Of a DNA stretch of 64,000 nucleotides, positions 48,049 through 56,953 are shown piece after piece. The position numbers and the translations under genes were made by a program. This stretch comes from Candidatus Sulfidibacterium hydrothermale. Its GTDB lineage: Bacteria; Bacteroidota; Bacteroidia; Bacteroidales; F082. Numbering within the stretch: position 1 is the stretch's first letter; each line of letters starts with the position of its first letter. Location: NCBI RefSeq assembly GCF_020149915.1, contig NZ_CP083760.1, positions 1,984,001-2,048,000 on the forward strand, written 5' to 3'. The notes beneath the pieces were generated by a model, which was not told where the DNA came from, searched no databases, and was given only the letters and a program-made list of their open reading frames with translations.

Positions 48049-48187
48049 CTACAACACAGCATAAGCTTCATGCGGGGAAAAGTACTAAATTTGAAGAGAG
48101 CAGAATACAAGAGACGAAAACAGTAAATATAAATCGTAACCGGCAATAAAAATGGCCCCGCACGTCGCTTATACCGGGCCGTTGTGT
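48049..48187 (+). other. attC site 39 (divergent)
   Basis: Cores CTACAAC and GTTGTGT. It closes the Fic cassette opened at 42822. Arms CATAAGCTTCATGCGGGG and CCCCGCACGTCGCTTATACC belong to none of the main families. Confidence 0.85.
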
Positions 48188-48210
48188 GGCATACAAAGAG
48201 CGTGCTAAAG

Positions 48211-48897
48211 ATGGAAAACGTGGATGAATTACAGAAAAATATAGACCAAATAATGAATGAACAAAATAATCGGGGGGTTCCTGATTTTGAAGGTTATTCC
48301 CCGAATGAAATGCAATACATTCTTTACGAAATATTTGAAAAAAACAGCCCAATACAATTATTAAAATTGCCGGAACTGGATTACAATAAAATTCCGATTT
48401 TAAATCAAATAAAATATCTTTTACAACTTATTGAAAAAAAAGGAGAATTAAAATTAACAAATAAAGGATTTCTACCGACAAAAGTTGTTTCAGAAATTTA
48501 TAATCAAAAATTTATCAAAGATGAAATGATTGAAGCTGGAATATCAAAACTATATAAAGAAACAGACTCAATGTCAATAAATTTAACAAGAATATTATCG
48601 GAATTATCAAGGGTAGTAAAAAAACGTAACAATACATTGACTTTGACCCAAAAAGGGAAAGTGGAATTAAATGACAACCATAAACTTTTAGAAAGTATTT
48701 TTACAACATTTGGAAAAAAATTTAATTGGGCTTATTATGATGGTTATGGAGATAACCTTATAGGACAACTCGGACTTGGATTTTCGTTGATACTATTAAG
48801 TAAATACGGTGATGAAAAACGACTTGATAGTTTTTATTCAAATAAATATTTTAAAGCATACCCAAGGTTGCTTGACAATATTCAACCAACAAAATAT
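48211..48897 (+). pseudogene. Unknown protein, truncated by IS3-family copy 4 (copy 2)
   Basis: Same gene as 36915-38990 but without the IS4-family element: 229 residues run uninterrupted across AAATCAAATAAAA at 48402. IS3-family copy 4 removes the last 60 residues. The first bases of the cassette (GTTGTGTGGCATAC) also match. Confidence 0.75.
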
Positions 48898-48959
48898 TAT
48901 AATACACCCCAAAAACTGGACAACGAGTTAAGTTAGAAAAATTGATTAAACTTGTTGTT

Positions 48960-49235
48960 ATGAAAAAGAGAAAAAAGTACACATCAAGGTTCAAAACGAA
49001 AGTAGTATTGGAAGCCCTGCAGGAAAGAGAAACGATTCAGGAACTGGGGAGGAAATACGGATTACACCCGAATCAGATTTCTACCTGGAAGAGCCAGTTT
49101 TTATCATCAGCATCATCGGTATTTGAAAAGGGTACTAAGAAAGAAGATGTTGAAAAAGAGAAAGAAGCCCTGTTTAAGAAAGTAGGCCAACTGCAAATGG
49201 AAGTTGACTTCTTAAAAAAAGTGTTGGGGAAATAG
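48960..49235 (+). CDS. IS3-family OrfA, copy 4
   Basis: Same 91 residues as the copy at 28459. Confidence 0.9.
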   Translation: MKKRKKYTSRFKTKVVLEALQERETIQELGRKYGLHPNQISTWKSQFLSSASSVFEKGTKKEDVEKEKEALFKKVGQLQMEVDFLKKVLGK

Positions 49236-49258
49236 CCGGAAAAGCGAAACTTCAAAAA

Positions 49259-50071
49259 GTGAACAGGAAAGAAGAAATAAGCGTCAAACGGCAATGCGAA
49301 CTTTTAGAAGTAAACCGCAGCAGCTTCTACTATGTTCCCCGACAAGAGGGTTCTTACAATCAGGAACTGATGAAGCTGATAGACAAGCAATACATGAAAA
49401 CACCTTTTTATGGAGTCATGCGCATGACCACCTATCTGCGAAACATAGGGTATCCGGTCAATGCCAAACGCGTACGACGATTGTACCGGCTTATGGATTT
49501 GCAAGCCATCGGCCCACGTCCAAATACGAGCAAGCCCCATAAGGGGGAAGGCCATACGGTATTTCCCTATTTGTTGCGGAATTTAGAAATAACCCATTCC
49601 AACCAGGTCTGGGCGATGGATATTACCTATGTTCCCGTTGGCAACGGTTATATGTACCTTTTTGCCATCATAGACCTTTACAGCAGGTATATCGTAGGGT
49701 GGTCATTGTCGAATACCATGACAACCCAATGGTGCAAACAGACTTTGGAGCAAGCCATAAAGGATCATGGCAAACCTAAAATGATTAATACCGATCAGGG
49801 AAGCCAGTTTACAGCAACAGAATTTACGGAGTTTGTAACCGGTAAGGGGATTACTTTCAGTATGGATGGTAAAGGTCGAGCCATAGATAATATTTTTATA
49901 GAGAGGTTTTGGAGAAACATAAAATACGAAAAGTTATATTTGGAACCATCGGAAGACGGACTGGAATTATATGAGAAAATTAAAGATTACATAGAGTTCT
50001 ACAACACGCAAAGACCCCATCAGTCATTAGCGTATAAAATGCCTGTAAAAGTGTTCAAACAGGCTGCTTAG
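49259..50071 (+). CDS. IS3-family transposase OrfB, copy 4
   Basis: Same 270 residues as the copy at 27623. The frame is open upstream to the A7 run near 49210-49218, in the -1 frame relative to OrfA. Confidence 0.9.
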   Translation: MNRKEEISVKRQCELLEVNRSSFYYVPRQEGSYNQELMKLIDKQYMKTPFYGVMRMTTYLRNIGYPVNAKRVRRLYRLMDLQAIGPRPNTSKPHKGEGHTVFPYLLRNLEITHSNQVWAMDITYVPVGNGYMYLFAIIDLYSRYIVGWSLSNTMTTQWCKQTLEQAIKDHGKPKMINTDQGSQFTATEFTEFVTGKGITFSMDGKGRAIDNIFIERFWRNIKYEKLYLEPSEDGLELYEKIKDYIEFYNTQRPHQSLAYKMPVKVFKQAA

Positions 50072-50154
50072 GTTTTCTTTTAATATGATTAAACGAAGAA
50101 AGAAAATCTAATTTATTTTTGTAAAAGAGTTGTCTAAAGATGGGGAGTAGTTAA

Positions 50155-50340
50155 ATATTTGAGCTGCAAAAACAGCCACAAATCATATACTCAACCATAA
50201 ATGGAAGCACACCACCCCACTACACGCCACAAAAAACTAAAAACAAAACAATTACACGCTAAATAAAATCCCAGAAGCAGAAAAAGAAAATATTAAAACA
50301 ACGGCACGTCGTATTGCCCTAAACATAGCAACAAGTTCAA
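50155..50340 (+). other. Possible decayed attC at the array end
   Basis: CGGCACGTCGTATTGCCCTAA at about 50301-50321 resembles the family A right arm CGGCACGTCGCATAGCCCTG, but the left arm and cores are poorly kept. I see no gene in this stretch. Confidence 0.4.
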
Positions 50341-50377
50341 AATAAAAAAAGAATAACCCCAAAAAACATCAGGCAAA

Positions 50378-51859
50378 ATGGCATTTGGATTTTCACCAAA
50401 ACATGTTAAAGAATATGATATTGAAAATTTAGATCATAATTATTTTTTAGTGTTAGCAATCGAAGCGGCATTAAAACTAAAATGGAATGTTGGCTTTGTA
50501 TCTGAAACAGGATTTATTGCATATACGATGTTTTCATGGGCGTCATGGGGCGAAGAAATATCTATAAAAATTAAGGACAATAAAGTATACGTAAAAAGTG
50601 AGATTACGGGCTTACAATTAATCGATTGGGGTAAAAACAAGAAGAATATTGAAAAATTATTTTTAACAATAGAAGATTTAAAAAAAGTTCTAACAAAAGA
50701 GGATATAGAATCTAAACGCATTGAATTAAAGCAAAAATATTTCTCCAAAGAAAAAAATAGTCTTAATAAACCTGTTTCGACAACAAAAAGTAAAATAACT
50801 GACTTCCCATCAATTTTTAAACCAACAGATGGATATTTTGCCACGCCTATTTTAATTAGTCTAAACACGCTGATATTTCTTGTTATGGTAACATCAGGCG
50901 TTAATATTTTGTTACCCGAAAAACAAAGTATAATAAACTGGGGGGCAAATTTCAGGCCACTAACGCTTGACGGCCAATGGTGGAGGCTTTTCACCGCTTG
51001 TTTTATACATATTGGTATTTTTCACTTGCTAATGAATATGTATGCCCTGCTTTTTATAGGCTTATTACTTGAACCTTATCTGGGAAAAACAAGATTTTTC
51101 ACCGCATATTTAATCGCAGGTATTGCTGCAAGCGTAACCAGCTTATGGTGGAATAACTTTACAATGATAAGTGCCGGTGCATCTGGAGCAATCTTCGGAA
51201 TGTATGGAGTTTTTCTTGCTTTATTGACTACAAACCTACTCGACAAATCGATAAAAAAACCATTACTGATAAGTATCGCTGTTTTCGTAGGATACAACAT
51301 CCTTAATGGATTTAAACCAAATAGCGGAATAGACAATGCCGGCCATATTGGAGGCCTAATAACAGGACTTATAATTGGTTATGCTTTTATACCAAGTTTA
51401 AAACACGATGAAAATACTGGCATCAAATTTTCCACAATAGGTATTTTAACTACAGTATTACTGGTTTCTTCGGTATTAATATATAAGTCATTACCAAATG
51501 ACTTTGCAATTTATGAAACAAAGCTGAAAAAGTTTGCTGAAATAGAGTCGATGGCTTTAGAGGTTTACCATTTACCCAAAGGGACACCAAATAAAGTGAT
51601 TTTATCAGAATTAAAAGACCGAGGAATTTATTACTGGAACGAAGACCTGAAACTTGTTAACAGCTTTGAAAAGCTAAATCTGCCACGAGGAATAAGAGAA
51701 AAAAATCGTTTGCTGAAAAAATATTGTGAACTACGGCTTAAAAATTACAAACTCATTTACAAAGCGATTAAGGAAAATACAGATAGATATACTAACCAAA
51801 TCAATAAATACAACCAAAAAATAGAAGCAATTATCAAAGAATTAACAGCACGACCTTAA
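50378..51859 (+). CDS. Rhomboid-family intramembrane serine protease
   Basis: 493 residues. The membrane core (about 160-345) has HIGIFHLLMNMYAL, the catalytic serine S269 in SAGASGAIFG and the catalytic histidine H323 in NAGHIGG. Residues 1-150 are a soluble domain; the C-terminal 130 residues are a charged, probably coiled-coil tail. No attC follows it, so it belongs to the stable chromosome. Cleaves membrane-embedded substrates, identity unknown. Confidence 0.85.
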   Translation: MAFGFSPKHVKEYDIENLDHNYFLVLAIEAALKLKWNVGFVSETGFIAYTMFSWASWGEEISIKIKDNKVYVKSEITGLQLIDWGKNKKNIEKLFLTIEDLKKVLTKEDIESKRIELKQKYFSKEKNSLNKPVSTTKSKITDFPSIFKPTDGYFATPILISLNTLIFLVMVTSGVNILLPEKQSIINWGANFRPLTLDGQWWRLFTACFIHIGIFHLLMNMYALLFIGLLLEPYLGKTRFFTAYLIAGIAASVTSLWWNNFTMISAGASGAIFGMYGVFLALLTTNLLDKSIKKPLLISIAVFVGYNILNGFKPNSGIDNAGHIGGLITGLIIGYAFIPSLKHDENTGIKFSTIGILTTVLLVSSVLIYKSLPNDFAIYETKLKKFAEIESMALEVYHLPKGTPNKVILSELKDRGIYYWNEDLKLVNSFEKLNLPRGIREKNRLLKKYCELRLKNYKLIYKAIKENTDRYTNQINKYNQKIEAIIKELTARP

Positions 51860-51928
51860 CAGGTACAATGCACTGACAACAAAATATATTGATAAATAAA
51901 ACCCCAGGTCCGGTACAAAAACAGGCTA

Positions 51929-52495
51929 TTAATGCAACTGATGACTGACCCACTCATTCAATAAACCGAAAAGCTGGACAGGAAGAAGTTTTCGCCACGA
52001 AAATTCATTAAAAATTCCACCGAAAATCAGGTATTGATCAATATTAGCCTGTTGAAACTCATCACGCACATGCTGGCGAAAATTCAAACCAATAATCCAT
52101 CCATCATCCAGATTATCAAACCATTCAGCAAAATAATCATCCGTATCGGCATGAAAATCCAACACATTTTCTCCTATCAGAATAAAATATTTAATTCCCT
52201 GGTCCAGCAGCTCTTCAATCACATTTCGATAGAAGTACATGATATCGTTGTACAAAATATCGTTCCACTCGCCAAACAATTCAATAACAGCATATTGACG
52301 TTCGTAATCAACAAAAAGTATTTTAAGGTAAAGCGTTTGTGAACCAAAGAAATCCCATTGCGGATGAATATAATGGTCGTAAATGGCATGTTCGTACCAC
52401 ACTTCGCTGTTTTTGTGGCCGTAAAAAGGGGAACGTTCGTCCTGCGATGCAATATAAAGTTCACGCCAGTTGTAAAAAGGTTCTATTTCGTGCAT
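51929..52495 (-). CDS. Conserved-looking protein of unknown function
   Basis: 188 residues, acidic and rich in aromatic residues (FYNWRELYIASQDERSPFYG, IYDHYIHPQWDFFGSQTLYLKILF). No signal or membrane helix. Last gene of a leftward group, 12 bp after crcB. Function not recognised. Confidence 0.7.
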   Translation of the reverse strand: MHEIEPFYNWRELYIASQDERSPFYGHKNSEVWYEHAIYDHYIHPQWDFFGSQTLYLKILFVDYERQYAVIELFGEWNDILYNDIMYFYRNVIEELLDQGIKYFILIGENVLDFHADTDDYFAEWFDNLDDGWIIGLNFRQHVRDEFQQANIDQYLIFGGIFNEFSWRKLLPVQLFGLLNEWVSHQLH

Positions 52496-52507
52496 GAGAA
52501 GCCGAGA

Positions 52508-52882
52508 TTAAAAAGCTTTTGAGAGTAAATAACCACCTACAGCAAGACCTATTCCGAAAATGTTAGTGGCAAGAAAATAGACCGTGAGATAAATATAGTC
52601 GCCACTTCGTATTAAGCTAAAATTATCGAATGCAAAAGTGGAAAACGTGGTAAAACTCCCCAGTATTCCCACAAAAATCATCAACCGCATCCCGGGAGAA
52701 ACATAAGAACGGGCAAAATATCCCCACAAAAAACCAATCACCAGGGCACCCACCAAATTAACCGTGAGTGTAGCCCAGGGAAAATCACTATGAAATTTAT
52801 TGTCAATAATTTCATAAACCAAAAATCGTAATACTGCGCCAATGCTCCCGCCAAAAGCCACAGCCAAAAGTTTAATAATCAT
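52508..52882 (-). CDS. crcB: CrcB/Fluc fluoride channel
   Basis: 124 residues, four hydrophobic helices. GGSIGAVLRF at the N-terminus, FPWATLTVNLVGALVIGF and GSFTTFSTFAFD are the CrcB/Fluc signatures. Exports fluoride through a dual-topology dimer in the inner membrane. Its ATG overlaps the stop of the DUF493 gene (TAATG). Confidence 0.92.
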   Translation of the reverse strand: MIIKLLAVAFGGSIGAVLRFLVYEIIDNKFHSDFPWATLTVNLVGALVIGFLWGYFARSYVSPGMRLMIFVGILGSFTTFSTFAFDNFSLIRSGDYIYLTVYFLATNIFGIGLAVGGYLLSKAF

Positions 52883-53184
52883 TATAAAGCAAATTTCAGA
52901 TTTTCAATTTCTTTTAACAAAACATATAGCTGGTCCATTGTTTCTTTGCTGTTTAAGGTGATTTCATAGGTAAAACTTACGTATGATCCCTTCCGGCTTC
53001 GATTCGTTCCGTGATAGAGATATCCTATTTTCAGCGTTTCAAAAACACGGCTGAGCTGTTTCCGGTTCTCCGCATCACTCTGCCCGGTTGTCATGACCGC
53101 CTTTAAACGGTAAGTTACCGGAAACTGTAAAGTTTCTCCCTGCATTTGAAGCGGCAATTGCTCCTTATTTTCCGAATTGGTCAT
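52882..53184 (-). CDS. DUF493 (YbeD-like) protein
   Basis: 100 residues. FPVTYRLKAVMTTG and the C-terminal SYVSFTYEITLNSKETMDQLYVLLKEIENLKFAL fit the DUF493/YbeD ferredoxin-like fold, thought to be a small regulatory domain. Translationally coupled to crcB. Confidence 0.75.
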   Translation of the reverse strand: MTNSENKEQLPLQMQGETLQFPVTYRLKAVMTTGQSDAENRKQLSRVFETLKIGYLYHGTNRSRKGSYVSFTYEITLNSKETMDQLYVLLKEIENLKFAL

Positions 53185-53247
53185 CGTTTTATCTCCTGTA
53201 AAAATCCCGGCAAAAATAGTATCTATTTAAAAAACAGCATCCTGTTT

Positions 53248-55662
53248 TTAGAAAATATCCGGAAAACGCTGTGGATCATACTGATGCATCATATCATAAG
53301 TCACTTCAAAAACATCCTCGGCATTCGGATTCGAGAAATAATCGCCATCTGTACCATAAGCAGCCCGGTGTGCTCTTGCTGTAATGGTCCGGGGTTTCAT
53401 ATCAAGATGATAAAATCCGCGTTGCTCTTCCAAAACTTTCTGCATCATGTAAGCCGTAGCTCCCCCCGGAACATCTTCATCAAAAAAGATAATCTTATTG
53501 GTCTTTTTCAGCGAATTTAGGATAACACCCTGAATATCGAATGGTATCAGCGTCTGCACATCAATAAGTTCCACATCCACACCAAAACTTTCCAACTGAC
53601 GAACCGCATCCTGGGCAATACGGACATCCGAGCCGTAGGTAACCAAAGTCACATCATTACCCGTCCGTAAAATTTCAGGTACACCGGGGGCAATACGGTA
53701 TTCTCCAATATTTACAGGCCGTTTCTCGCGCAAGCGGTATCCGTTTAACGGTTCTATAATCAGAACCGGCTGGTCCGACGCCAGATAAGTATTGTAAAAT
53801 CCGGCAGCCTGGGTCATGTTTCGCGGAACCGCCACATGGATACCACGAATAGAATTAATAACCATGCTCAGGGGCGATCCGGCGTGCCAGATTCCTTCCA
53901 AACGGTGTCCGCGGGTGCTGATGATCAATGGCACTTTGTGCCCGCCACGGCTCCGGTAATGCATCGTAGCAATATCATCACTCATCACCTGCAAGGCATA
54001 CAAAATATAATCGAAATACTGTATTTCTGCAATGGGACGCAATCCACGCAAAGCCATTCCGAGACCTTCACCCACGATGCTGGCCTCACGAATTCCGGAA
54101 TCAAAAATACGATGACTGCCATACTTATCTTGCAAACCTTCAAAGGTTTGATTCACTCCGCCAATTTTCCCCACATCTTCGCCAAAGGCTACTACAAGAG
54201 GATTATGGGCAAAGATATAATCGAAATTATCACGCAAAATTTCACGGCCGGGAACCCTTTTTTCACCGTCAAAAACCGGTGCCACCGGCACGACTTTCTC
54301 GGCGGCCTGTTCCGACTCACTATAAAGATGAGAACTGTAACGTTTACGACTGTCTTTCAACTCATTAACAAGCCATTCGCGAATGGTTTCTTTCAGTGGC
54401 CGTCCGTTTACCTCGCACGAATCACACAAATACCGGAGCGTTTGGCGGGCTGCAGAATAGATGTCCTTACGGATGGGATCACCTGTCCGCTGCAAGGTTT
54501 TCTTAATGGTCAAAAGCTCATTCTTTTTACCACAGTCACAATTATGGTCAAGAAGTTTCAATAAAACCGCTCTCTTTTCTTTGAGCGGTTTCATATAGTG
54601 GTTCCAGGCATTTTTCCGCGCTTCTTTGGCTCTTGCTTTGGCTTCCTGTTCTATGGCATAAAGTTCATCTTCAGTAGCCAGGCTGTTTTTCAGCATCCAT
54701 TTCCGCATTTGAACAATTCCATCGCGTTCTTTTTCATTTTGTAACTGTTGTGCGGTTTTATATCGTTCATGTGAGCCGGAAGTAGAGTGTCCTTGTGGCT
54801 GAGTACAGCCGGTAATATGAAATAAGACCGGAACCTGTTTTTCCCGGCACAAAGCAATTCCTTTCCGGTAGGTTTCGACCAACAAAGGATAATCAAAGCA
54901 CGGTGCGGAAAAAAGGACAATACCGTTTGTATCTTTTTCTTTCTGAAAACCCGACAGAATCTTGGAAATATTGCCTTTGGTAGTTTGTAATTTGTTCGGA
55001 ACAGAAATACCCCACTGGTCATCCCAAACCGAAACGGCCATAGGAACCTGCAGCACACCTGCCGCATTGATCACTTCAAAAAAATGACCTTCGGAAGTAG
55101 AAGCATCGCCAATGGTTCCGAAAGCCACTTCACGGCCTTTCCGGCTAAAAAGCGATTGTTTTTGGAAAGATTTTTCCTGTTTAAATAATTTAGATGCAAG
55201 AGCAAGTCCCAGCAACCGGGGCATCTGGCTGGCCGTAGGAGAGGAGTCAGGAGCACTGTTTTTCTGCCGGGTTAAATCTTTCCAGTTTCCTTTTTCGTCA
55301 AGGCTCCGGCTGGCAAAATGATTGTTCATCAGACGGCCGCCATGTGCCGGATTGGCATCCAGATCCGTATCACCATACAATTGGGCAAAAAACTCTTCCA
55401 GCGTCATCATTCCGGCAGCCAGCATAAAGGTCTGATCACGATAATATCCTGAGCGCCAGTCACCTTCTTCAAAAACCTTGGCCATAGCGAGTTGCGGAAT
55501 TTCTTTTCCATCTCCAAAAATGCCGAATTTGGCTTTTCCGGTCAGTACTTCCCGACGCCCCAACAAAGAAACTTCGCGGCTTTCGCAAGCGATCCGGTAA
55601 TCCCTTAAAATTTCTTCACGGGAAAGATGCCGTGCAGCAATCCCTTTTTCTGACTCTTCCAT
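53248..55662 (-). CDS. 2-oxo acid dehydrogenase E1, alpha and beta fused
   Basis: About 804 residues. The N-terminal half is E1 alpha: GTIGDASTSEGHFFEVINAAG is the thiamine diphosphate site. The C-terminal half is E1 beta: GEDVGKIGGVNQTFEGLQDKYG, TLVTYGSDVRIAQDA, FFDEDVPGGATAYM. Such fusions are typical of Bacteroidota branched-chain (2-oxoisovalerate) type dehydrogenases, feeding acyl-CoA to an E2 encoded elsewhere. ATG at 55662 chosen over a TTG seven codons upstream that lies in the probable promoter (TATCTTTGC on the minus strand). Confidence 0.9.
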   Translation of the reverse strand: MEESEKGIAARHLSREEILRDYRIACESREVSLLGRREVLTGKAKFGIFGDGKEIPQLAMAKVFEEGDWRSGYYRDQTFMLAAGMMTLEEFFAQLYGDTDLDANPAHGGRLMNNHFASRSLDEKGNWKDLTRQKNSAPDSSPTASQMPRLLGLALASKLFKQEKSFQKQSLFSRKGREVAFGTIGDASTSEGHFFEVINAAGVLQVPMAVSVWDDQWGISVPNKLQTTKGNISKILSGFQKEKDTNGIVLFSAPCFDYPLLVETYRKGIALCREKQVPVLFHITGCTQPQGHSTSGSHERYKTAQQLQNEKERDGIVQMRKWMLKNSLATEDELYAIEQEAKARAKEARKNAWNHYMKPLKEKRAVLLKLLDHNCDCGKKNELLTIKKTLQRTGDPIRKDIYSAARQTLRYLCDSCEVNGRPLKETIREWLVNELKDSRKRYSSHLYSESEQAAEKVVPVAPVFDGEKRVPGREILRDNFDYIFAHNPLVVAFGEDVGKIGGVNQTFEGLQDKYGSHRIFDSGIREASIVGEGLGMALRGLRPIAEIQYFDYILYALQVMSDDIATMHYRSRGGHKVPLIISTRGHRLEGIWHAGSPLSMVINSIRGIHVAVPRNMTQAAGFYNTYLASDQPVLIIEPLNGYRLREKRPVNIGEYRIAPGVPEILRTGNDVTLVTYGSDVRIAQDAVRQLESFGVDVELIDVQTLIPFDIQGVILNSLKKTNKIIFFDEDVPGGATAYMMQKVLEEQRGFYHLDMKPRTITARAHRAAYGTDGDYFSNPNAEDVFEVTYDMMHQYDPQRFPDIF

Positions 55663-55791
55663 AGCTAAATTTTTACCGCGCAAAGATAGTAAATTAAAAT
55701 GATTCTAAATTATAGTTGAACTCCTGCATTCACCATGCACCACACAAAAATCTTTGTACTTTCATCCTACAAAAACAAATCCCCCTCTGTT

Positions 55792-56613
55792 ATGAAAGCA
55801 AAATCACACTATTTCAACAAACATGGTAAATTAAGAACCAAGATTTATGAAGCGAAACTGAAAGAGTTGCAGATCGAACTGGTTAAATTACAGGAATGGG
55901 TAAAAGCCAAAGGGAAAAAGGTGGTGGTCATTTTTGAAGGTCGCGATGCCGCCGGAAAGGGGGGAGTGATTAAAAGAATTACCGAACGGTTGAATCCGCG
56001 TGTGGTAAGAGTCGTTGCGCTGGGTATTCCTACGGAGAAAGAAAAAACCCAATGGTATTTCCAGCGGTATGTTCCTCATTTGCCAGCTGCCGGCGAAATG
56101 GTTCTTTTTGACCGGTCATGGTACAACCGGGCCGGTGTGGAACGGGTGATGGGATTTTGTACCGATGACGAATACTGGGATTTTCTGAGGGCTTGTCCCA
56201 ATTTCGAGAAGATGCTCATCCGTTCCGGAATAACCATTATCAAGTACTGGTTTTCGGTAAGTGAAGAAGAACAGGAAAAACGGTTTCAGGCCCGGCTGAA
56301 AGACCCTACCAAACGCTGGAAACTTAGTCCTATAGACATTAAATCAAGAAGTTTATGGGTAGAATATTCCAAAGCCAAAGACGATATGTTTTCGTACACC
56401 GATACCAAAATTTGCCCCTGGTATGTAGTAAATGCTGATGACAAAAAACGGGCAAGAATCAATACGATTCACCATTTGCTCAGCTTGATTCCTTATGAAG
56501 ATTTGACCCCTGAGCCCATGGAATTGCCCCCTCGGAAAAAAGAAAAAGGTTACGTCCGCCCGCCTATGCAGGAACAGACTTTTGTTCCGGATATCTTCGA
56601 AAAAGAGGAATAA
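55792..56613 (+). CDS. ppk2: Polyphosphate kinase 2 (PPK2)
   Basis: 273 residues. FEGRDAAGKGG is Walker A, LFDRSWYNRAGVE is Walker B, QWYFQRYVPHLPAAGE and SPIDIKSRSLWVEYSKAKDDMF are family motifs. Phosphorylates nucleotides from polyphosphate. I prefer ATG 55792 (MKAKSHYFNKHGKLRTK), which matches the usual start; an ATG at 55735 would lie in the promoter region. Confidence 0.9.
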   Translation: MKAKSHYFNKHGKLRTKIYEAKLKELQIELVKLQEWVKAKGKKVVVIFEGRDAAGKGGVIKRITERLNPRVVRVVALGIPTEKEKTQWYFQRYVPHLPAAGEMVLFDRSWYNRAGVERVMGFCTDDEYWDFLRACPNFEKMLIRSGITIIKYWFSVSEEEQEKRFQARLKDPTKRWKLSPIDIKSRSLWVEYSKAKDDMFSYTDTKICPWYVVNADDKKRARINTIHHLLSLIPYEDLTPEPMELPPRKKEKGYVRPPMQEQTFVPDIFEKEE

Positions 56614-56781
56614 TCCGGAAGACTTCAACGACCATAATCCGGGAGAAAAGCAAAAACCCACACTTTTTTATGTTAAAAAACAAACATTTTAACATTAACT
56701 CAACTATTTGATTATCAGAATTAAACAACACGATAGTCAAGCCATCCGCTCAAGAATGTTAAAAATAATCAGGCAAAATCC
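56614..56781 (+). other. Gene-free stretch before the arginine promoter
   Basis: AT-rich, includes TTAAAAAACAAACATTTTAA, an imperfect inverted repeat that could help end ppk2 transcription. No ORF. Confidence 0.3.
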
Positions 56782-56810
56782 TTGTTTAATTCAAAAAACG
56801 AATATATTTG
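56782..56810 (+). promoter_or_regulatory. Promoter of the arginine operon
   Basis: TTG (56782-56784), 18 bp, TATATTTG (56803-56810). The RNA would start a few bases before the leader ATG at 56821, making the leader almost leaderless. Confidence 0.65.
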
Positions 56811-56820
56811 CCCCCAAGTT

Positions 56821-56925
56821 ATGAAGCAAGAAAATACATATCCATACATCGCAAAACAACGTCCTGTTGTTCATGTATTTTTTGTAGCTTCTCATAGGAT
56901 GCCGAGGCCCCCCTTCGGGGTGTAA
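56821..56925 (+). CDS. Leader peptide candidate of the arginine operon
   Basis: 34 codons, MKQENTYPYIAKQRPVVHVF then FVASHRMPRPPFGV. It has three Arg codons (CGT, AGG, AGG) and a Pro-rich C-terminus (PRPP), which can slow or stall ribosomes. The last codons form the stem CCCC-CTTC-GGGG. The spacing after the promoter leaves almost no 5' UTR. Position ahead of arginine genes suggests attenuation by arginine or a related metabolite; no such peptide is known to me for this operon. Confidence 0.5.
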   Translation: MKQENTYPYIAKQRPVVHVFFVASHRMPRPPFGV

Positions 56926-56953
56926 GTTGTTTTGCGGGGTTCCGTACCCTGCC
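56851..56953 (+). promoter_or_regulatory. Alternative hairpins of the arginine leader
   Basis: GCAAAACAAC (56851-56860) can pair perfectly with GTTGTTTTGC (56926-56935), but its AACAAC part can instead pair with GTTGTT (56866-56871). A further stem GCGGGGT/ACCCTGC (56934-56953) shares two bases with the long pairing. These are mutually exclusive folds, as in attenuators. Confidence 0.5.

Larger units (their letters stand above)
48898..50154 (+). mobile_element. IS3-family element, copy 4
   Basis: 1257 bp, the only copy in this direction. Flanks TAT and ATA do not match, and the sequence to its right is not the rest of the gene, so a deletion or recombination joined the array to the chromosome here. 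Confidence 0.9.

Noticed and set aside
1-50340. CRISPR array or simple dispersed repeats as an explanation of the recurring arms
   Set aside because: Repeats are about 130 bp, palindromic with variable spacers, and separated by whole genes whose two ends match their own site. That is attC behaviour, not CRISPR.
53836-54564. A 242-codon ORF opposite the E1 gene
   Set aside because: Antisense to a clear 2-oxo acid dehydrogenase frame, with no recognisable protein features.
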